A stretch of 8,307 nucleotides of DNA from Borreliella mayonii (GCF_001945665.1 NZ_CP015787.1:1-8307); one strand, 5' to 3'; shown: positions 1 through 5,947, counted from the first letter of the stretch. A program made the numbers and translations. The notes: generated by a model from the letters alone, not told the origin.

Positions 1-71
1 CCATATCAAAATCATAATCAATTTATATTTATCTAAAATTGTAGCCCATACAAAATACAAAATATTTTTTT

Positions 72-107
72 CTTTTGATTAAAAAGTATTTACTTTTTAA
101 TCAAAAG
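72..107. repeat. Perfect 17-bp palindrome upstream of PF57
   Basis: The left arm CTTTTGATTAAAAAGTA (72-88) and right arm TACTTTTTAATCAAAAG (91-107) are exact reverse complements separated by only TT. The palindrome ends six bases before the -10 box of the PF57 promoter, so it covers the -35 region. A site like this could bind a repressor or the PF57 initiator itself, or be part of the plasmid origin. The structure is seen directly; the role is inferred from position. Confidence 0.8.
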
Positions 108-110
108 TAT

Positions 111-118
111 GCTATACT
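111..118 (+). promoter_or_regulatory. Promoter of the PF57 operon (extended -10)
   Basis: The sequence TGCTATACT (110-118) matches an extended -10 element, with TATACT at 113-118. No good -35 hexamer is seen; the expected position lies inside the palindrome at 72-107, as fits a promoter controlled by an operator. Transcription would start near 125, which excludes the in-frame ATG at 109 as the start of PF57 and leaves the ATG at 154. Confidence 0.5.
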
Positions 119-164
119 CTTATATAAGAAAATATATTTTACGGAGTAAAAAAATGAAAAATTT
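118..164 (+). repeat. 47-base leader shared with the DUF244 gene
   Basis: This stretch is identical to the leader and first codons of the minus-strand DUF244 gene (complement of 8102-8148). It includes the 10-base palindrome CTTATATAAG, the 12-base palindrome AAAATATATTTT, the ribosome binding site ACGGAG and the start ATGAAAAATTT. A diverged third copy sits before the fragment at 3366. Exact identity in noncoding sequence suggests shared regulation, or recent recombination between the two loci. Confidence 0.85.
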
Positions 165-1272
165 CCCTAACATAAAAACCCCCAAAACTTGTAACAATAA
201 ATTACAACATAAATTAGTAGTTCTTATCTCAACACTAGCGTACATAAATAAAACACATAAGAAATACACACAAAAAATCATACTCTATTATTTTAATGAA
301 AATCTAAAACGAAATGGTCAACCACCCGTTAAACTAAAAACAATGCAAAATTATCTTTACAAATTAGAAAAAGAATTTAAAGTCACAACTAATTATCACA
401 AACACTTAGGAGTAAATTTTGGGACCGAAATATACTATCAACTTAATTTTTCTAAAAAAGATTGTTATCAAAAAATAAACGAATACTTTCAAGAAAAAAA
501 AGATTTAAGATTTCAAAATAGAGCTACAAGGGGCCTTAAAGATAGATTTACTAAAAATGGGAGTGTAGAGTTACCGGAGTGTTTAAATAATAAAAATAAT
601 ATAAAAGAAGAAAGAAAGATTAAACAAATAGAAAAGTATCAAGTAAGAAATTATTTCAATAAATGTAACTTTTTATGTAAAAAAATTATTTCAATTTTTC
701 TTACAATTTTATTCAATTTAGATATTGATAAAGATAATATAATCAAAATACTTAAAATCATAAAAATAACAGAAATTAAATTACTAAAAAATAAAAATAT
801 ACATTTTAATAAATCTAACTTAAAAGAAAAGCAAAACAAATTAAAAGAAATTCTAAAAAACACTCAAAAAGAATTTGAAAAAAATGAATATAATCCTAAA
901 CAATTAGAAATAAATCTTCAAAAAATATACGAAAATTACAAATTTAAGCCTCATTTTATTATTGAAAATCATAAATATAATGATTTAAGTAACATAAAAC
1001 GTAAATTAGAAAAGTCGATTGAAAGAAAAAAAGAAAATCTCCAAAAAGATTATCAAAATTTAAAGATAAACGTTTTCAATATTCTTATTGAACAACTAAA
1101 AAAAGACACAAATATTGAAATCTTAAAGCCCATTATCAAAAAATATTTAAATAACCAAAAGAAAATAGAATACAATAAAGTATTTGGTATATATTATTGC
1201 GAATTATTAGAGCTAATAGAACATCAAAAAAGTGTATTGAGTTTAAAAGAATTAGATAGAAAGACTATATAA
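154..1272 (+). CDS. PF57 family plasmid replication/maintenance protein (Borrelia ORF-A)
   Basis: This 372-residue protein looks like the Borrelia PF57/PF62 family (ORF-A), the gene generally needed for autonomous replication of Borrelia plasmids and taken to be the replication initiator. Residues about 20-100 resemble the conserved N-terminal DNA-binding region (LVVLISTLAYINK, then QNYLYKLEKEFKV, then YYQLNF). The rest is lysine-rich and helical, ending in a long likely coiled coil. The start at 154 is chosen because ACGGAG (141-146) is well spaced before it and the promoter -10 lies at 113-118; an ATG at 109 in the same frame lies upstream of the predicted transcript start. It leads the cassette; its stop is followed after nine bases by PF50. 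No domain hit could be run, but the neighbours make the call secure. Confidence 0.9.
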   Translation: MKNFPNIKTPKTCNNKLQHKLVVLISTLAYINKTHKKYTQKIILYYFNENLKRNGQPPVKLKTMQNYLYKLEKEFKVTTNYHKHLGVNFGTEIYYQLNFSKKDCYQKINEYFQEKKDLRFQNRATRGLKDRFTKNGSVELPECLNNKNNIKEERKIKQIEKYQVRNYFNKCNFLCKKIISIFLTILFNLDIDKDNIIKILKIIKITEIKLLKNKNIHFNKSNLKEKQNKLKEILKNTQKEFEKNEYNPKQLEINLQKIYENYKFKPHFIIENHKYNDLSNIKRKLEKSIERKKENLQKDYQNLKINVFNILIEQLKKDTNIEILKPIIKKYLNNQKKIEYNKVFGIYYCELLELIEHQKSVLSLKELDRKTI

Positions 1273-1281
1273 GGATTAAAT

Positions 1282-1833
1282 ATGGAAAATTCAATGAAGA
1301 TTGAGCAAATAGATAAAAAAATAATTAAGAAAAGAAAAAATCCGTTTTTAAAAAAAGAAAAAGAAAATAATAAAACTGTGTATCATATGAAAGTAGTAAC
1401 TGATATTCATAAATGGGGGATTGATACTAAAAAAAATGCATGTCGTGTATCATTTAGAGAATTATATGATCAAACAGAAATTCAAGAAATTCGATTATAT
1501 TCGATAAAAAAAGGGGATAAGTTTTTAGGAATTTTTTATGGTTATAGAAAACCAATAAAAAATGTTTTTGTAAGATATACAATAGATGGAGTTAAAAAAG
1601 CATATTCATTTTCAAAAACATATTACATAGAGTTTAGATTTAAAACCGGCAGTGTTTTTTGTTATTTAAAGGGTATGAGGCGTTTAATAAAAAAAGAAAA
1701 GATAGATACACCCTATAATAAAGCACTTGTTGATAGATTGATGGATTTAGAAAAACATGTATACGAATTCTACAATAAAAAATATTCTGGTGAAGGGCTA
1801 ATTATTAAATGGATATTAAAAAATCTAAAATAA
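1282..1833 (+). CDS. PF50 family protein (DUF226), plasmid maintenance cassette
   Basis: This 183-residue protein matches the Borrelia PF50/DUF226 family, always found with PF57, PF32 and PF49. The basic N-terminus (residues 1-30) leads into a conserved core containing DIHKWGIDTKK (41-51), RVSFRELY (55-62), KGDKFLGIFYGYRKP (77-91) and KTYYIEFRFKTGSVFCYLK (112-130). Its exact role is not established; some studies tie it to replication or partition of certain plasmids. The start has AAGGA (1271-1275) seven bases upstream, overlapping the PF57 stop, so translation is probably coupled. Its 3' end overlaps the start of the ParA gene by 25 bases. No membrane segment or signal peptide is visible. 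Confidence 0.88.
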   Translation: MENSMKIEQIDKKIIKKRKNPFLKKEKENNKTVYHMKVVTDIHKWGIDTKKNACRVSFRELYDQTEIQEIRLYSIKKGDKFLGIFYGYRKPIKNVFVRYTIDGVKKAYSFSKTYYIEFRFKTGSVFCYLKGMRRLIKKEKIDTPYNKALVDRLMDLEKHVYEFYNKKYSGEGLIIKWILKNLK

Positions 1834-2549
1834 TAACAATAGCCAATATCAAGGGTGGTGTTGGTAAAAGTACAAGTGCAATTATATTTTCAATATTATT
1901 GTCTCAAAAATATAAGGTGCTTTTAATAGATATGGACACTCAAGCATCTACTACTAGTTATTTTAATAAAAAAATAATAGAGAATAAATTTGATTTACTT
2001 GAGAAGAATATATATAAAGTTTTAAAATCAAATTATTTAATAAATGATTCAATCATTAACGTTAATAATGGGCTTGATTTATTGCCCAGCTATTTAGGTT
2101 TACATGCTTTTAGTGAAGAGATTTTACATTATAAAACACATAGATTAAAGGACAGCTTTAAATATTTAAAATTCAATTATGATTATATTATAATTGATAC
2201 AAATCCCCATTTAGACTCTACATTATCCAATGCTTTAGTTATTAGTGGACATATTATAGTCCCAATGACAGCAGAAAAGTGGGCCATTGAAAGTTTGCAA
2301 CTACTAGAGTTTTTTATAAATAAATTAAAGTTAAACTTGAAAGTATTTTTATTCGCAACAAAATTTAAAAAAAATAAAACACATAAAGATTTACTGGAAA
2401 TATTGCAAAAAAAATCAAGGTTTTTGGGCATTATATCAGAACGAGAAGATTTAAATAGGAGAATTGCTAAAAATGATGGTTTTGATTTAGATAAAGATTA
2501 TATAAAGGAGTATCTTAATATTTTAAATAATTTTAATGCAAAAGCATAA
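1809..2549 (+). CDS. parA: PF32 ParA-family partition ATPase
   Basis: This is a 246-residue ParA/MinD-type ATPase that segregates the plasmid. The deviant Walker A motif KGGVGKST is at residues 15-22 with the signature lysine at 15, the A' motif LLIDMDTQAS is at 38-47, and the Walker B strand YIIIDTNP ends in Asp130. The length fits small ParA proteins lacking an N-terminal helix-turn-helix, so autoregulation would need another protein. In Borrelia, PF32 type is thought to determine plasmid compatibility. The ATG lies inside the end of PF50 (25-base overlap), with GAAGG at 1792-1796 as a weak, rather distant binding site, suggesting coupling. A GC-rich palindrome begins at its stop codon. Confidence 0.95.
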   Translation: MDIKKSKIITIANIKGGVGKSTSAIIFSILLSQKYKVLLIDMDTQASTTSYFNKKIIENKFDLLEKNIYKVLKSNYLINDSIINVNNGLDLLPSYLGLHAFSEEILHYKTHRLKDSFKYLKFNYDYIIIDTNPHLDSTLSNALVISGHIIVPMTAEKWAIESLQLLEFFINKLKLNLKVFLFATKFKKNKTHKDLLEILQKKSRFLGIISEREDLNRRIAKNDGFDLDKDYIKEYLNILNNFNAKA

Positions 2550-2579
2550 AATTAGTGCGCCGGGCGCACTAATTTTATG
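2545..2579. terminator. GC-rich 17-bp palindrome between PF32 and PF49
   Basis: The arms CATAAAATTAGTGCGCC (2545-2561) and GGCGCACTAATTTTATG (2563-2579) are perfect reverse complements around a single G. The core GTGCGCC/GGCGCAC is one of the most GC-rich spots in this AT-rich window, and the left arm covers the PF32 stop codon. As RNA it would form a stable hairpin followed by UAAUUUUAU, so it could be an intrinsic terminator. Its position between ParA and the PF49 partition gene also makes it a candidate centromere-like (parS) site. The sequence alone does not decide. Confidence 0.6.
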
Positions 2580-2636
2580 TAAATAAGGATAAAAAAGTAG
2601 TGATTTTATATTAAAAATACAAGGGGGATTTTAATT

Positions 2637-3194
2637 ATGAGTTTAGGAATAGAGATAAGCGATAGAATAATAGTAAAAGAGGAAATAAAAAAGAATTTAA
2701 ATAATAAGGATGAAATAATAGAACATTATAATATGTTAAAAACACATTTAAAGTCTAATTTACAACAAGGTATTTACTCTAAGATAGAAAATATGAAGAT
2801 TTTAAAAGAAATTAAAGATAATAAATATTATAAATTAGATGGATATAAAAATTTTGATGCTTTCATAAAAGATTATAAGTTAGCTAAAACTCAAACTTAT
2901 TGCTATTTAAGAATAGCATTAGCTATAGAAAATGGTGTTATAGAGGAGCCTTTCTTATTAGAAAATGGCATTAAGGAGACTATACTTTTTTTAAGAAATA
3001 GTAATTCAGAAAAGGTTAAAAAATCTAAGCAAAATCCAATAAAACCTTTAAGGTTTCAACTTAAAAAGCAAGAAAGCTATGATTTTTACAAAAAAAATGC
3101 TAAATTTACAGCGTTTATTTTGGAAGAACTTCTTGAAAATCGAAAAGATTTTCTTAATAAGCTTTTAAAGAAATATGAAGGACTAAAAATTTAA
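2637..3194 (+). CDS. PF49 family plasmid partition protein
   Basis: This 185-residue protein matches the Borrelia PF49 family, annotated as a putative plasmid partition protein and considered the partner of PF32, in the position of ParB. A central region YKLDGYKNFDAFIKDY (65-80) and KLAKTQTYCYLRIALAI (81-97) looks like a helix-turn-helix DNA-binding unit; the N-terminus is helical and acidic/lysine-rich, and the C-terminus (150-185) is a basic helical tail. A strong binding site AGGGGG (2622-2627) lies nine bases before the ATG. The 87-base gap from PF32 contains the palindrome at 2545-2579, so it may have its own promoter (possible -10 TATATT, 2607-2612). No ParB-type GERRxRA box is present, so it is not a classical ParB. 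Confidence 0.88.
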   Translation: MSLGIEISDRIIVKEEIKKNLNNKDEIIEHYNMLKTHLKSNLQQGIYSKIENMKILKEIKDNKYYKLDGYKNFDAFIKDYKLAKTQTYCYLRIALAIENGVIEEPFLLENGIKETILFLRNSNSEKVKKSKQNPIKPLRFQLKKQESYDFYKKNAKFTAFILEELLENRKDFLNKLLKKYEGLKI

Positions 3195-3233
3195 TTTGAG
3201 AATTTTATAAATAATTTAGAGAATAGTTTTTTA

Positions 3234-3268
3234 TAAGTTCTTTTAAAAGAGAATTTAGTAAAGCCCTA
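3234..3268. repeat. 35-base exact repeat, left copy
   Basis: The 35 bases here are identical, on the same strand, to 8203-8237. Both copies contain the self-complementary centre TTCTTTTAAAAGA and end in AGTAAAGCCCTA. Each copy marks the outer edge of a DUF244-type leader. Confidence 0.85.
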
Positions 3269-3271
3269 AAC

Positions 3272-3301
3272 GTTTTTTACAAAAAATTTTTTGTAAAAAA
3301 C
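3272..3301. repeat. Perfect 30-base palindrome
   Basis: GTTTTTTACAAAAAA (3272-3286) is followed with no spacer by its exact reverse complement TTTTTTGTAAAAAAC (3287-3301). The matching leader of the full DUF244 gene keeps only the right half (around 8174-8190, minus strand), so that copy has lost the symmetry. It may be an operator for the promoter immediately downstream. Confidence 0.8.
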
Positions 3302-3329
3302 TTGTCAAAAATAGTTTTTGACATATACT
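3302..3329 (+). promoter_or_regulatory. Promoter of the truncated DUF244 copy
   Basis: A -35 box TTGTCA (3302-3307), 16-base spacer and -10 box TATACT (3324-3329) form a reasonable sigma-70 promoter. The spacer carries a 9-bp hairpin, TGTCAAAAA (3303-3311) and TTTTTGACA (3315-3323) around TAG, and the 30-base palindrome abuts the -35. The -10 hexamer is the same as at PF57. It now drives only a 24-codon remnant. Confidence 0.5.
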
Positions 3330-3365
3330 TATATGTAAGAAAAAAATATTTTACGGAGTAAAAAA

Positions 3366-3440
3366 GTGAAAAACCTAAATAACAATCCACAAGAAATTAA
3401 TCAAGCAGAAATTGACCACGGTAGGCCATCTATAAGGTAA
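3366..3440 (+). pseudogene. Truncated 5' end of a second DUF244 gene
   Basis: A GTG start preceded by ACGGAG (3354-3359) opens a 24-codon frame beginning with Val/Met-KNLNNNPQEINQA, the same 14 residues as the start of the full DUF244 protein on the minus strand at 8112. Identity stops after codon 14 (3407), where the sequence joins an unrelated minus-strand gene remnant, and the frame then ends at TAA (3438-3440). It is the scar of a deletion, insertion or inversion that removed the rest of the gene. The promoter and leader are still present. Confidence 0.75.
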
Positions 3441-3772
3441 TATATAGGATCAATAAACGGGATATTGAAAAGAATACGTATTAATTCGTTTTTTATTAGA
3501 TAAACCACAACATCTAGAGTGTCTAATAAAACGTTATTTTCTTTAATACCAATTTTCCTTAATATTTGGAGCAGTAATTGATAAAATTTCACTTTTAGTA
3601 TACTCATTTACAAAATCGTAATTATCTAGTCTTTTCTTAATTAAATTAAAATCTTCTTTAGAAAAAATTTTTTTGGCTTTTGTATAATTTTTTTTATATC
3701 TGTTTCATCAATAGCGGCATTTAAACTAAAACTTAATATAAATAAAAATAATAATAAGAATACTTTTCTCAT
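3401..3772 (-). pseudogene. Frameshifted gene for an exported protein
   Basis: An ATG at 3772 has a strong ribosome binding site AGGAGGGG just upstream and opens with a clear signal peptide: MRKVFLLLFLFILSFSLNA, with likely cleavage after NA. The frame then runs into a stop, but loss of one A in a run (plus-strand TTTT, 3678-3681) explains it: restoring it gives IIQKAKKIFSKEDFNLIKK and about 30 further sensible residues ending KENWY. A second frame change then leads into residues such as KENNVLLDTLDVVVYLIK, ending at 3401. No cysteine lipobox is seen. The family is not recognised. The gene's 3' end is fused to the DUF244 fragment. A -10-like TATAAT lies at 3790-3795 on this strand. Confidence 0.65.
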
Positions 3773-3967
3773 ATCCCCTCCTAGGCTTTATTATACACAT
3801 ATTAGCTATGCTAATAAGAATTAGAACAAGACTAACAAATAGTCTTAATTTGGTGTTTAGAAATTAAGCATTGTTGATAGGATATTGGTAATTTTTATTT
3901 GATAAACTTAATAATTAACCAAATAATAAGACCATTAACAATAATAGAGATAAAGGGGGTTATTATT

Positions 3968-4036
3968 ATGAAAAGAAAAACACTCTTTCTATGGTATGCA
4001 TTAAATTTTTATAAAACTAAAACGTTTTGTTTATAA
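3968..4036 (+). other. Short 22-codon ORF with a good ribosome binding site
   Basis: An ATG preceded by AAAGGGGG (3952-3959) opens a 22-codon frame starting MKRKTLFLWYALNFY and ending TAA at 4034-4036. The binding site is convincing, but the product resembles nothing recognised. Its end overlaps the tail of the decayed lipoprotein gene on the other strand. It could be the surviving start of a gene cut by a rearrangement. Confidence 0.25.
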
Positions 4037-4277
4037 AAATTTTTTTGAATATCTTTAATATCTTTTTCTAAATTAAATATTTTAGTCTCTAAACCAGCAA
4101 TTTTCTTATTTAAGTTAAAAATATTTTTTTGTGAAAGATTTTCTTCACTAAATTTTGTCTAAGTTCCTAGCATTAATTTTCTAAAGTATGAATTATTGTT
4201 TCTTGATACTAGTAACATTGTCTACAAGAAATTAATAATATAATAAGAATACAAAAAATAAAAATTTTATATTTCAT
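4009..4277 (-). pseudogene. Decayed lipoprotein gene
   Basis: An ATG at 4277, with GGAGAGG (4282-4288) upstream, encodes a lipoprotein signal MKYKIFIFCILIILLISC with a Borrelia-style lipobox LISC (lipidated Cys18). Only four residues later a TAG interrupts the frame, and several stops follow. Further down, another frame encodes a coiled-coil-like stretch of about 45 residues including NLNKKIAGLETKIFNLEKD, ending at TAA (4009-4011). The product would have been an outer-surface lipoprotein with a helical body. The family is not identified; Mlp or Bdr-like relationships were considered but are not supported. Confidence 0.6.
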
Positions 4278-4914
4278 GGGGCCTCTCCAAAATTAAAAGT
4301 AAAGCAAAATTATCTAATTGTAAAACAACTAATTTCAAGATATATTAGGCAAAGTAAAACATAAAAACTATTTATTGAAATTTTTTTTATGTTTTTGCAA
4401 CAATCCAAATTTAATTTTTCAAAGATTTAAATATCTAATTTGTTACATTTTTCTGTTACATATTAACAAACTACAAATGTAATAAAAATGAAATTTTGGG
4501 AAGTTCTTCATTATAGGAATTAATCTTGTTAAAATGGCTAATAAATGACATATAGTACAAATTTAGTAGTTTTTTATAAATAATAAACTGAGTATATCAC
4601 ATATTCAGTCTGATCCCCTTGAAATTACCTATAGTGTTTATTATAGCTCCTGCTAAGCCTGCATTTGGCATTTAATGAGAGCACGAATAGTTACTCTAAA
4701 CGCATTAGTTTTTGGTAAAATTCGACTTGCAATTTTTAGTAATTTAAAGTTAACATTTAGAGAAAATCGTTTTTGTAAACTCAATATATTTATTTTATTT
4801 AACTAAAAGACACCCTGAATTTATTCTCAATAATAATTAAAAAATTAACAAAAACTATTAAATGAACACAAAATCACTACTTTAGAGTAGCCAACTTAAT
4901 AAAGTCTTTTTATA
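4278..4914. other. Non-coding or decayed stretch, no intact gene
   Basis: No gene with a start, binding site and reasonable length is seen on either strand. On the minus strand 4653-4802 is open for about 50 codons (including KRFSLNVNFKLLKIASRIL), and a different frame just below reads MPNAGLAGAIINTIGNFKG; these may be pieces of one frameshifted gene whose family I do not recognise. The right edge has a clean -10 box TATAAT (4911-4916) for the next gene. Confidence 0.45.
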
Positions 4915-4916
4915 AT
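4911..4916 (+). promoter_or_regulatory. -10 box for the zinc-ribbon membrane protein gene
   Basis: TATAAT matches the consensus -10 exactly, but no good -35 lies 16-18 bases upstream. Transcription would start near 4922, after the ATG at 4915, which supports the GTG at 4963 as the true start of the next gene. Confidence 0.4.
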
Positions 4917-4962
4917 GAATATTATCACTTTACAAGTTTTATATATAAAGGGGGGATTTATT

Positions 4963-5244
4963 GTGACTAAAGCTTTTAATGATGATATACGGTGTAATTC
5001 TTGCAACAGATTAATTAGAAAATATGACGAAACTTGTGTCGCCTGTGGGGCTAAAAATAACCAAAATAAAAAACCCTATTATAGCTTAATATCATTTTTA
5101 TTTTGTCTATTTTTTGGCTATTTAGGATTTTCTTATTTAGGCAAAACCCCTAAAATAGGTTTTACATTTTTATTTATATCTATTGTTTTTTTGTTAATTG
5201 CCTTATTAATATTTAAAACGAACAAGTTTACTAATAAGTACTAG
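4963..5244 (+). CDS. Small zinc-ribbon membrane protein with TM2-like segment
   Basis: The 93-residue product begins with a four-cysteine zinc ribbon, CNSC (Cys11, Cys14) and CVAC (Cys25, Cys28), followed by two hydrophobic segments (about 42-59 and 65-84) joined by YLGKTPKIGF, which resembles the turn of TM2-domain proteins. It is therefore likely an inner-membrane protein with a cytoplasmic metal-binding head; its function is unknown. GTG at 4963 is preferred over the in-frame ATG at 4915 because AAGGGGGG (4948-4955) sits seven bases before it and the -10 box is at 4911-4916. The gene ends inside a palindrome shared with a convergent small gene. It appears intact, unlike its left neighbours. 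Confidence 0.7.
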   Translation: MTKAFNDDIRCNSCNRLIRKYDETCVACGAKNNQNKKPYYSLISFLFCLFFGYLGFSYLGKTPKIGFTFLFISIVFLLIALLIFKTNKFTNKY

Positions 5245-5259
5245 ATTTGTTCGTTTTAA
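5213..5259. terminator. 13-bp palindrome shared by two convergent gene ends
   Basis: The arms TTAAAACGAACAA (5213-5225) and TTGTTCGTTTTAA (5247-5259) are perfect reverse complements with a 21-base loop. Both flanking genes end inside it, so it is probably a bidirectional terminator; each strand's hairpin is followed or closed by U-rich sequence. Because it is symmetric, each gene reads the same amino acids, KTNK, from it. Confidence 0.6.
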
Positions 5260-5392
5260 TACCAATAAGGAAAATATTATTTTGTCCTATTTCAAATCTA
5301 CACTCATTTTTTATACAAACATAAGTAGACATCATTAAAATCCATAAAATTAGGAACAAAAACCATAGAAAAAATTCAGTTTTCATTTTCAT
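5231..5392 (-). CDS. Small single-pass membrane protein, 53 residues
   Basis: An ATG at 5392 preceded by GAAGGGGAAG (the complement of 5397-5406) encodes 53 residues: MKMKTEFFLWFLFLILWILM forms an N-terminal membrane anchor, followed by a short polar tail with two cysteines (YVCIKNECRFEIG) and the end KTNKSSTY. An ATG at 5386 is an alternative start. The frame is open throughout, the binding site is strong, and it ends within the convergent palindrome 14 bases into the neighbouring gene. No family recognised. It lies next to the IS remnant tail, so it may predate that insertion. Being short, it could be missed by automatic annotation. Confidence 0.5.
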   Translation of the reverse strand: MKMKTEFFLWFLFLILWILMMSTYVCIKNECRFEIGQNNIFLIGIKTNKSSTY

Positions 5393-5404
5393 AGAGCTTC
5401 CCCT

Positions 5405-5557
5405 TCAGTGTCTGTGAACTGCTATTTCTAAATCAAAGATTATAGAAATAGCTTCTTGTTTCATCCCATGATAGCTTTTTAGGCTCTAAAAGAACGGTCA
5501 TCCACTAGAGCATGGTCCACAAGCTTTACTTCAGGCAGTTCCTGCCTTAGTTTTTAT
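5405..5557 (-). pseudogene. tnpB: tnpB C-terminal remnant (IS200/IS605 family)
   Basis: The minus strand encodes RQELPEVKLVDHALVDDRS followed, after a one-base frame change near 5481, by KSYHGMKQEAISIIFDLEIA and a TGA at 5405-5407. This resembles the variable C-terminal end of TnpB (OrfB) proteins of IS605-type elements found in Borrelia, where the tail often ends in a MKQEA-like sequence. The catalytic RuvC part and zinc finger are absent. It is placed head-to-head with the tnpA remnant, as in the divergent IS605 layout, with the middle of the element deleted. Confidence 0.6.
5421..5452. repeat. 10-bp hairpin at the tnpB end of the IS remnant
   Basis: GCTATTTCTA (5421-5430) and TAGAAATAGC (5443-5452) are perfect reverse complements with a 12-base loop. 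It lies at the 3' end of the tnpB remnant, where IS200/IS605 elements carry a subterminal hairpin and where TnpB guide (omega) RNA scaffolds are encoded. Its function here is probably lost. Confidence 0.5.
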
Positions 5558-5570
5558 TTCTTTATAATAA

Positions 5571-5753
5571 TTCATCAACAATCTAAAAACAGTATCTTCA
5601 AGGCTTATACGAAAAAAATATTCTACTTATTTAGATAGGCATTACTGGAAACCTTATTTTTGGTCTAGAAGTTATTGCCTTATCTCTACTGGAGGAACTT
5701 CTATTGATATCATCAAAAAGTATATTCAAAATCAAAACAAATCTATTTATTAG
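5571..5753 (+). pseudogene. tnpA: tnpA C-terminal remnant (IS200/IS605 transposase)
   Basis: Sixty codons stay open from 5571 to the TAG at 5751-5753 and read NNLKTVSSRLIRKKYSTYLD then RHYWKPYFWSRSYCLISTGG then TSIDIIKKYIQNQ. This is the distinctive C-terminal half of TnpA, the Y1 HUH transposase of IS200/IS605 elements: the YFWSRSY and STGG motifs and the helix IIKKYIQNQ, whose Tyr is the likely DNA-attacking residue. The N-terminal half with the HUH metal site is missing and stop codons precede 5571, so it cannot be active. Confidence 0.88.
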
Positions 5754-5764
5754 CAAATTCATCT

Positions 5765-5794
5765 CCACCTAAATTTCATAGAAATTATAAGTGG
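5765..5794. repeat. Imperfect hairpin at the tnpA end of the IS remnant
   Basis: CCACCTAAATTTC (5765-5777) pairs with GAAATTATAAGTGG (5781-5794) around ATA, with one mismatch and one bulged base. IS200/IS605 elements carry such imperfect subterminal hairpins, recognised by TnpA, at their ends. Its place twelve bases after the tnpA stop fits the element's end. Confidence 0.5.
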
Positions 5795-5890
5795 AAAATT
5801 CTTTGTTATTTTTAGGTAAAGCTACTCTATCCCAAATTTTTTAGTAAATCTTTTAGTATAATACAAACTATGGAATAGAATTAATATAAA

Positions 5891-5918
5891 TTGATATTAT
5901 TTTATTTTGATATTTAAT
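5891..5918 (+). promoter_or_regulatory. Candidate promoter of the recombinase gene
   Basis: TTGATA (5891-5896) and TTTAAT (5913-5918) are separated by 16 bases and lie 30 bases before the recombinase ATG. An alternative consensus -10, TATAAT, is at 5857-5862 but lacks a -35. In such AT-rich DNA both are weak evidence. Confidence 0.35.
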
Positions 5919-5947
5919 TTTGTTTTATTTAAAAGTGGAGTTAATTA

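Noticed and set aside
109..153. Upstream in-frame extension of PF57 from the ATG at 109, paralleled by an extension of DUF244 to 8157
   Set aside because: The ATG at 109 lies before the -10 box, has no binding site, and the matching peptide reflects conserved leader DNA, not coding.
651..863. Minus-strand frame opposite PF57, and similar frames opposite ParA, the recombinase and DUF244
   Set aside because: They are antisense shadows of well-supported genes, rich in Phe/Leu/Ile because of the A-rich opposite strand, with no binding sites.
3401..3607. Minus-strand 68-codon frame as an independent gene
   Set aside because: It has no binding site at its ATG and lies within the frameshifted exported-protein gene.
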